From positions 69,669-80,546 of the forward strand of contig DOYU01000012.1 in NCBI GenBank assembly GCA_003518365.1: a stretch of DNA of 10,878 nt. The letters run 5' to 3'. Shown in pieces: positions 10,004 through 10,878 of this stretch. Both the position numbers and the translations under genes were made by a program. Under the pieces are notes generated by a model. It did no database searches. It saw only the letters and a list, made by a program, of their open reading frames with translations, and was not told the origin of the DNA. The stretch comes from Candidatus Magasanikiibacteriota bacterium (GTDB lineage: Bacteria; Patescibacteriota; Patescibacteriia; Magasanikbacterales; UBA922). Within the stretch, counting starts at the first letter, position 1. Each line of letters begins with the position of its first letter.

Positions 10004-10878
10004 ATGAGCATACAGATAGACCATATACAAAAAAACAAAGACATCTTGACCACTCGCGCGCTCATTATCAGGGAAATTCGTGAATTTTTTTGGCAGCAAG
10101 ATTTTTTAGAAGGAGAAACACCCTATATACTACACATGCCTGGGCAAGAACCGTATCTGTCGCCAGTAGAACTGACAATTCATAATGATAGAAAGCAAAA
10201 ACACCCCGCTTTTTTACATACATCTCCAGAATACACGCTGAAAAAAATGCTCGCAGCAGGATTTGGAAACATTTTTTTTCTTGGCAAAACATTTCGAGAT
10301 TACGAATCATTTGGTGGCACACATAATCCGGAATTTACCATGCTCGAGTGGTATCGGGTGGGAGCGACCATGTTTGATTTGATGGAAGATGTTGAATCAT
10401 TGTTCAGTGTTCTTCAAGAAAAGATGAAGAATGAAGAATGTAGAATGCAAAATGCAAAATTTGTATTCCAACGAAAATCAATGAAAGAAGTGTGGATAGA
10501 TACAATTAATGTCAATCTTGATGAACACCTCACGCAAGAGACAATGTACAGTCTGTGTAAAAAACGTGGGTACACGGTTGCCGAACATGAATCCTACGAA
10601 GATCTCTTTTATAGAATATTTTTAAATGAGATTGAGCCTACATTCGACATTCAACATTCTGCATTCTTAATTTACAACTACCCCGCCCCCATGGCTGCGC
10701 TTGCGAAACTCTCTGAATCACAGCAAGGATACGCAGAACGATTTGAAGTGTATATACATGGCATGGAGATAGCCAATGCATTTTCTGAACTTACTGACCC
10801 AGATGAACAACTCCAAAGATTGAAACAAGAACAAACGCTGAGAAAAAAACTTGGAAAAACGGTCTACGATATTGATAT
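10004..10878 (+). CDS. epmA: EpmA/GenX/PoxA-type lysyl-tRNA-synthetase paralogue (3' end outside window)
   Basis: The frame is open from ATG 10004 to the window edge (291 residues seen; the family has about 300-350). It is a class II lysyl-tRNA-synthetase core without the N-terminal anticodon-binding OB domain, which fits EpmA, the enzyme that joins (R)-beta-lysine to a lysine of elongation factor P. Matching motifs: TR..I..EIR.FF (17-29), ETP (38-40), HTSPEY..K..LAAG (72-86), motif 2 TFRDYESFGGTHNPEFTMLEWYR (96-118), NYPAPMAALAKLS (225-237) and AERFEVY..G.E.AN.F.EL (244-263). Motif 3 lies beyond the edge. Two loops contain residues encoded by GAATG-type repeats (about 139-151 and 212-223). 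No strong Shine-Dalgarno. A truncated LysS is less likely because no OB domain precedes. Whether it acts on EF-P here is inferred. Confidence 0.85.
   Translation, partial: MSIQIDHIQKNKDILTTRALIIREIREFFWQQDFLEGETPYILHMPGQEPYLSPVELTIHNDRKQKHPAFLHTSPEYTLKKMLAAGFGNIFFLGKTFRDYESFGGTHNPEFTMLEWYRVGATMFDLMEDVESLFSVLQEKMKNEECRMQNAKFVFQRKSMKEVWIDTINVNLDEHLTQETMYSLCKKRGYTVAEHESYEDLFYRIFLNEIEPTFDIQHSAFLIYNYPAPMAALAKLSESQQGYAERFEVYIHGMEIANAFSELTDPDEQLQRLKQEQTLRKKLGKTVYDID
10424..10460 (+). repeat. GAATG-type short tandem repeat inside the epmA-like gene, copy 1
   Basis: Purine-rich array built on (A/T)GAATG(A/C/T)A units: ATGAAGAATGAAGAATG followed by TAGAATGCAAAATGC. It encodes MKNEECRMQNAKF in a surface loop between the motif 2 region and the next conserved block, in frame. 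Confidence 0.7.
10640..10671 (-). repeat. GAATG-type short tandem repeat inside the epmA-like gene, copy 2 (inverted)
   Basis: The plus strand reads ACATTCGACATTCAACATTC then TGCATTCTTAAT; the minus strand is therefore GAATGCAGAATGTTGAATG-like, the same repeat as 10424-10460 in inverse orientation. It encodes TFDIQHSAFL in frame, just before the NYPAP motif. Confidence 0.7.

Noticed and set aside
10004..10878. Housekeeping lysyl-tRNA synthetase LysS
   Set aside because: There is no N-terminal OB anticodon-binding domain; the frame begins directly with the class II core, and motifs match EpmA more closely.

Overview
The window looks like chromosomal DNA from a bacterium of the Candidate Phyla Radiation (Patescibacteria, probably Parcubacteria-like). 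This is inferred from several features together: a giant cysteine-free surface protein with five lamin-tail and two PKD domains, a DsbA/VKOR pair, a KefB/KefC-type antiporter, five of six tRNA genes without an encoded CCA, nearly leaderless mRNAs, and GAATG-type repeats inside a conserved enzyme gene. The standard code is used: TAA, TAG and TGA all act as stops, and no internal TGA is seen.

Layout. Positions 1-1431 hold the end of a DUF1294 membrane protein, then a membrane-anchored DsbA-like oxidase and its VKOR partner, which together should form an extracytoplasmic disulfide-forming module. A convergent orphan gene (1447-2175, minus) meets them at a perfect palindrome that acts as a shared terminator. 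Positions 2391-6143 encode the 1250-residue surface protein, closed by a long hairpin. A 41-residue membrane peptide gene (6318-6443, minus), with its own promoter and a strong Shine-Dalgarno sequence, lies divergent to the antiporter gene (6553-8250).

Positions 8308-9948 contain two facing tRNA clusters. The plus cluster is Ala(TGC), Phe(GAA), Pro(TGG), driven by a perfect consensus promoter. The minus cluster is Gly(TCC), initiator Met(CAT), a GIY-YIG protein gene, Gly(GCC), also with a near-consensus promoter. From 10004 to the window end runs an EpmA/GenX-type lysyl-tRNA-synthetase paralogue that is cut off by the edge.

The most notable signal is a family of about 43-bp structured repeats (six full copies, one decayed) at the tRNA gene ends. 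Each has a fixed GCCTGC head, an outer stem, GCRAT or AACAAT, an inner hairpin, ATGRA, and a closing arm that always points at a tRNA and runs 1-3 nt into its end. Stem sequences differ between copies while pairing is mostly kept. Seven of the eight tRNA ends facing internal cluster spacers carry a copy; none of the four outer ends does. In three spacers two copies face each other as an inverted pair, once around the GIY-YIG gene. This could be a tRNA-associated mobile repeat, a pre-tRNA processing signal, or both. I do not recognise it as a described family.
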